Shown in pieces: positions 60,925 to 64,000 of a stretch of DNA of 64,000 nt; position 1 is the stretch's first letter, and the number at the start of each line of letters is the position of its first letter. This DNA is from Geofilum rhodophaeum (GTDB taxonomy: Bacteria; Bacteroidota; Bacteroidia; Bacteroidales; Marinilabiliaceae): positions 282,933 through 346,932 of the forward strand of contig NZ_MWUJ01000002.1 in assembly GCF_002210225.1 (NCBI RefSeq). Direction: 5' to 3'. The notes under the pieces were generated by a model that did no database searches, had not been told where the DNA came from, and saw only the letters and a list, made by a program, of their open reading frames with translations. The position numbers were made by a program, and so were the translations under genes.

Positions 60925-63378
60925 ATGAGAAAAACATATTTCTATTTTTGGGGATGGATGCTGCTGTTGTTAGCTGGTTGTGAATACAATGAGGAGCATT
61001 TTCCCGAGTTGGACGAACTGGCCCGACCGGTGGATGTTCGTGTTTTGGATTATGAGCTGACTGCAGAAGATTATACTGAAATTTCCGGCAATGCAGATAA
61101 TGTAAGTCTGGCCAAGGGTCAGGGACTTAATGCCGAACTGGAGGAGCTTGGCTCCAGGAAGATGTTTTCTGAAACACTCAGAGCCAGCGATTTTGTGCCT
61201 GCCTTTTTAAATGAGAAATGGTATCAGTTGGATGAGAAGTCGGCCCTGAAAGTCACGTATAAACAGGCCGTAGATCGTCCTGTGTTCCTGGATGAGCTCA
61301 GTAGTGCCGCGCTGTATACGGTTAGCGCCGCCGATTATGAGGCTGTATGGAAGGGAGAAACCTATCAATACTTTACTCCATCCCGTCCGTTGGAACGGAA
61401 TGCCGACGCCATTCTTAAAGGAGCCTTTCCCGAGGCGGCATCGGGCGACCTGGTGGCCCTGGCCTACAATTACTCCCCACAAGAGCCTTCTGATTTTGTA
61501 GAAAAGGCCGTTCCCTCATTAGATGAGAATTTCAATACCTTTGCTGCCTATGAGGATATTCAATTGAACGGCTGGGTCAATGTGGCCGAAGCCGGAACCA
61601 ATGTGTGGAATGCCCGCGAATATTCGGGTAATGCCTATCCCCAGTTTTCTGCGTATAAAGCTCCCGGAGATGCCATTGCCTGGTTGATAACTCCTGAAAT
61701 TGATTTGTCCGAGGCGGTAAGCCCCACTTTTAGTTTTGACATTACGCTGGCTCATTTCGCCGGTTATTTGTTGGAGGTGCTCATTTCTGAGGACTTTTAT
61801 GGGGAGGATCCGACTGCCGCTACCTGGACCGACATCACCCACCATTTTGCCTTCTATAATGCCGGCGGCAGCTATACCGACCTTTATGTGGCCGGGGTTA
61901 TGGATATGTCGGACTACCAGGCGAACAACTTTCGTGTAGCCTTTCGCTACGTGGGCAATGGTCCCGATGGTGCAACCACCACCATCCAGGTCGACAATGT
62001 TCAAATAGGACCTGAGAATACGGTTACCACCAACGAACTGTTTACGGAGAACTTCGATAACGGTTTGGAGGCCTGGGACAATCAGACGGTGCAGGGCAGC
62101 GAGGTGTGGGAGCAATCTTCCTACGATGGCAGTTCTCGTGCCGAGTATTCTGCATACCGAACCGATGGTCCTCAGGAAGGCTGGCTGGTGAGTCCAGCCG
62201 TGACAGTGCCCAACACCGGTGCCAGTCAGTTGCTGATCGATTTGGTCGTGGGCCATCAAAATGCCGAGTGTCTTTCGGTCATGCTGTCTGAGGATTATGT
62301 TGACGATGTGACCACCGCCACCTGGGTGGACGTCACCGCGGAGTTTAAGTTTCCCGTGCAGCCCAGTGGCTATAGTCTGGAGGTTCCGGTCGGCGCAGCT
62401 TCCCTGGCTGCCTATAAGGGGAAAGACATTCACATCGCCTTTAAATATGTGGGCGACGGGACCGACAACAAAACCACCACCTACCAAATATATGATGTTA
62501 AGGTGGTGTCCTATTTACGTCAGGCCCCTGCCGGTTCACCCGCTTTGAAGTCGGCCAGTCTGCTGGAGTCGGACAACTACGCACTGTATAGCTACAATGG
62601 GGTAGCGTGGACTGCCTACGAGGAGGCCGTTATGGTGAACGGGTCGGACTATCAGCAAATGGGAATCCCCTATTTTAGCGAGGATGCTGAGCCGGAGGCT
62701 TATTTGGCTACTTACCTTGCCTTGCAACAGCCCTACGCTGCCGAAGAGGACAAACAAGCGGTGGTTTATTTCTATGGAAAGGCAGATTCCTTGGTTGCCA
62801 ATGAGTATGTACTGGAAGAGGCCATCTGGAAACAGGTGCCCGACTACAAGTTGGTCACCGATCAGTTTGTACGATCTAATGGAAAGTGGATTTGGAACCC
62901 AAGTGTAGTCATCACTCTTGTACCTGTTCGTAACGACCCCACCAGTGTGTTGTATTACCAAACGGCTACCGACTGGGTTTGGGAAAATGTTGATCAGGCT
63001 GCCGGCGTTACAGAAAAGGGCAAAGGTTATGTAACCAGTTACGGAAACAACGATTACTATACCGGTGCTTCGGCCTACCATAATAATGTGGACTGGCGGA
63101 TTCAGGCTGCCCGAAACCAGCATCCCGATGCTTATGCAGATATGACCGACGATGAGGTGGAAGCCCTGCTGGAGGAACGCTTGATTTCTGTGATGGCAGA
63201 AGTCCTGAGCATTTTGCATCCCGATGCGCAGCCCATTGAAGGTGTGGACATCACCTATACCATCAATCTCGCCATCTATTCGGGCAATACCGTTACCGAT
63301 GTAACCCACAGCCTGGTGTACAAGTTGGTTGGTCCTGCCGAATTTGAATGGCAGAGTGGTCCCGATCCAATTCAGTAA
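60925..63378 (+). CDS. Large surface lipoprotein with two choice-of-anchor/DUF5017-like domains
   Basis: 817 residues from ATG 60925 (MRKTYFYFWGWMLLLLAGC; Cys about residue 19 is the lipobox cysteine). In-frame ATGs at 60904 and 60907 overlap the receptor stop and add seven or six residues. Two tandem repeats of about 150 residues (about 215-365 and 375-525) share ENFDNGLEAW / ENFNTFAAYE starts, a WLI/WLV-TPE/SPA strand, VLISEDFYGED / VMLSEDYVDD, and VAFRYVGNGPDGATTT / IAFKYVGDGTDNKTTT. They resemble choice-of-anchor J/DUF5017 beta-sandwiches. The C-terminal half is beta-rich. Probably the partner lipoprotein of the receptor, as a ligand binder at the cell surface. Confidence 0.85.
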   Translation: MRKTYFYFWGWMLLLLAGCEYNEEHFPELDELARPVDVRVLDYELTAEDYTEISGNADNVSLAKGQGLNAELEELGSRKMFSETLRASDFVPAFLNEKWYQLDEKSALKVTYKQAVDRPVFLDELSSAALYTVSAADYEAVWKGETYQYFTPSRPLERNADAILKGAFPEAASGDLVALAYNYSPQEPSDFVEKAVPSLDENFNTFAAYEDIQLNGWVNVAEAGTNVWNAREYSGNAYPQFSAYKAPGDAIAWLITPEIDLSEAVSPTFSFDITLAHFAGYLLEVLISEDFYGEDPTAATWTDITHHFAFYNAGGSYTDLYVAGVMDMSDYQANNFRVAFRYVGNGPDGATTTIQVDNVQIGPENTVTTNELFTENFDNGLEAWDNQTVQGSEVWEQSSYDGSSRAEYSAYRTDGPQEGWLVSPAVTVPNTGASQLLIDLVVGHQNAECLSVMLSEDYVDDVTTATWVDVTAEFKFPVQPSGYSLEVPVGAASLAAYKGKDIHIAFKYVGDGTDNKTTTYQIYDVKVVSYLRQAPAGSPALKSASLLESDNYALYSYNGVAWTAYEEAVMVNGSDYQQMGIPYFSEDAEPEAYLATYLALQQPYAAEEDKQAVVYFYGKADSLVANEYVLEEAIWKQVPDYKLVTDQFVRSNGKWIWNPSVVITLVPVRNDPTSVLYYQTATDWVWENVDQAAGVTEKGKGYVTSYGNNDYYTGASAYHNNVDWRIQAARNQHPDAYADMTDDEVEALLEERLISVMAEVLSILHPDAQPIEGVDITYTINLAIYSGNTVTDVTHSLVYKLVGPAEFEWQSGPDPIQ

Positions 63379-63406
63379 GAAACAGAAACCTGTTATTAAT
63401 AAAAGA

Positions 63407-63436
63407 GAGGCTGCCCCAGGTTGGGCAGCCTCCTTG
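63407..63436 (+). terminator. Intrinsic terminator after the receptor/lipoprotein operon
   Basis: A perfect 10-bp stem GAGGCTGCCC / GGGCAGCCTC with a 6-nt loop, then CTTGTATT. It is 29 nt after the stop. Confidence 0.7.
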
Positions 63437-63846
63437 TATTCTATCCTGTGATAGGTCCATTGATGTTGAAGCGGAATTTTCTTAACACTTACACCCTGAC
63501 ACTTTAACTGTTAATTGAAAGGACTGAAACAAGGTGGCATGGGTTTTTAGATTAGAAGCAGTGGAAAATTTAGTCCTTGCCATGTAAAATTGTGGTAACT
63601 ACTCAGGTGGCTAATTTAGCCAAAAATTGATGTCGGCCATTTTTTCGATTAAGGCGTTTTCCTTGCGATGGACTCTAAAAACCTCAAATTTTTCCTGTCA
63701 TTCGATTCTCGCGGCCTTTAATTTTTCAAAAACAAAAAATATTGCCGTTTCTGTTGATAACTTGGTGCTGCACTCTTTAGAAGTGTTTGTGCATAAGTTG
63801 CTGAGCTTACAAAAAAGCGCAGACCTTTGTAAAAAACACAAAGCAA
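63437..63846. other. 410-nt gap without a convincing gene
   Basis: AT-rich and carries only short frames with poor protein character. It may include the left end of a mobile element (the next frame), but I see no certain inverted repeat. Confidence 0.5.
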
Positions 63847-64000
63847 TTGGACTGGACTATTTCTGAGCTCAAGGCAAAAACTAAGGATCAACTTATTGGC
63901 CTTTTAACAACTTGTACGCAGGAGGCTAACGAGCTTAGAGTGCGCATTACCACACTTGAAAAGGAGCTGGCAGTTCACAAAATCCCGACGACCAGCAGAA
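63847..64000 (+). CDS. Possible transposase N-terminus (cut by window edge)
   Basis: An open frame beginning near a TTG (63847) reads LDWTISELKAKTKDQLIGLL, then a coiled-coil-like LRVRITTLEKELAVHKIPTT, followed by SR at the edge. This coiled coil plus the start of a Ser-Arg tract resembles the N-terminus of IS66-type transposases, which go on to a Ser/Asn/Pro-rich segment. The evidence is weak because only 51 residues are visible and the start is unclear. Confidence 0.35.
   Translation, partial: MDWTISELKAKTKDQLIGLLTTCTQEANELRVRITTLEKELAVHKIPTTSR

Noticed and set aside
63627..63866. A 79-codon frame after the lipoprotein operon
   Set aside because: AT-rich, poor codon character, no family resemblance.

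Overview
The window is chromosomal DNA of a Bacteroidota bacterium, most likely an anaerobic or facultative member of the Bacteroidales/Marinilabiliales type (the rank below phylum is inference). Visible support: many genes sit 20-100 nt downstream of the Bacteroidota -7 element TAnnTTTG; there are TonB-dependent receptors with carboxypeptidase-like N-terminal domains and partner lipoproteins; a nuclease carries a C-terminal type IX secretion sorting domain; the glycyl-tRNA synthetase is single-chain; and a fermentation locus encodes pyruvate formate-lyase, its activase and a formate channel. Layout, left to right. 1-7.7 kb: a sensor kinase cut by the window edge, a small secreted Cys/Lys-repeat peptide, a methyltransferase, a His-rich exported protein plus TonB receptor behind an 18-bp perfect palindrome (probably metal uptake), and a leftward creD / winged-helix / membrane-protein operon. 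7.9-22.4 kb: housekeeping genes (glyQS, cation/proton antiporter, radical SAM protein, dxs, rsgA, DUF177-rpmF, fabH) with two more sensor kinases, followed by a 49-bp direct repeat between fabH and a 2-hydroxyacid dehydrogenase gene. 22.3-28 kb: aspartate dehydrogenase, then pflB-pflA-focA, which split pyruvate, activate the enzyme and move formate, then a YgjP-like metallopeptidase. 28-35 kb: a lipoprotein/outer-membrane barrel pair, a 523-nt gap with 21-bp phased repeats, dgt, an AbgT transporter, an unknown helical protein and a CPBP protease. 35-41 kb: a complete tripartite efflux operon (ABC ATPase, two permeases, membrane-fusion protein, TolC). 41-50.4 kb: tsaB, a DUF3108 protein, larE, a small Cys-cluster protein, frr, a secreted endonuclease I, efp, a GAF/SpoIIE phosphatase and another sensor kinase. 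50.5-54.9 kb: a visibly AT-rich accessory island holding an IS4-type transposase fragment, an hsdS fragment, an agmatine-deiminase-family enzyme, an unknown protein, and a two-gene Panacea antitoxin / putative MazF-like toxin operon. The island abuts the 3' end of a tRNA-Leu gene. 55-64 kb: recO, an aminotransferase-fold protein that has lost its PLP lysine, tRNA-Arg, a lipoprotein, a TonB receptor/lipoprotein pair, and a possible transposase start running off the right edge. The observations I rate highest are the Panacea/MazF-like pair with its palindromic upstream site, the probable pseudo-aminotransferase, the palindrome that contains both a -7 element and a start codon, and the 21-bp phased TGACGA repeats.
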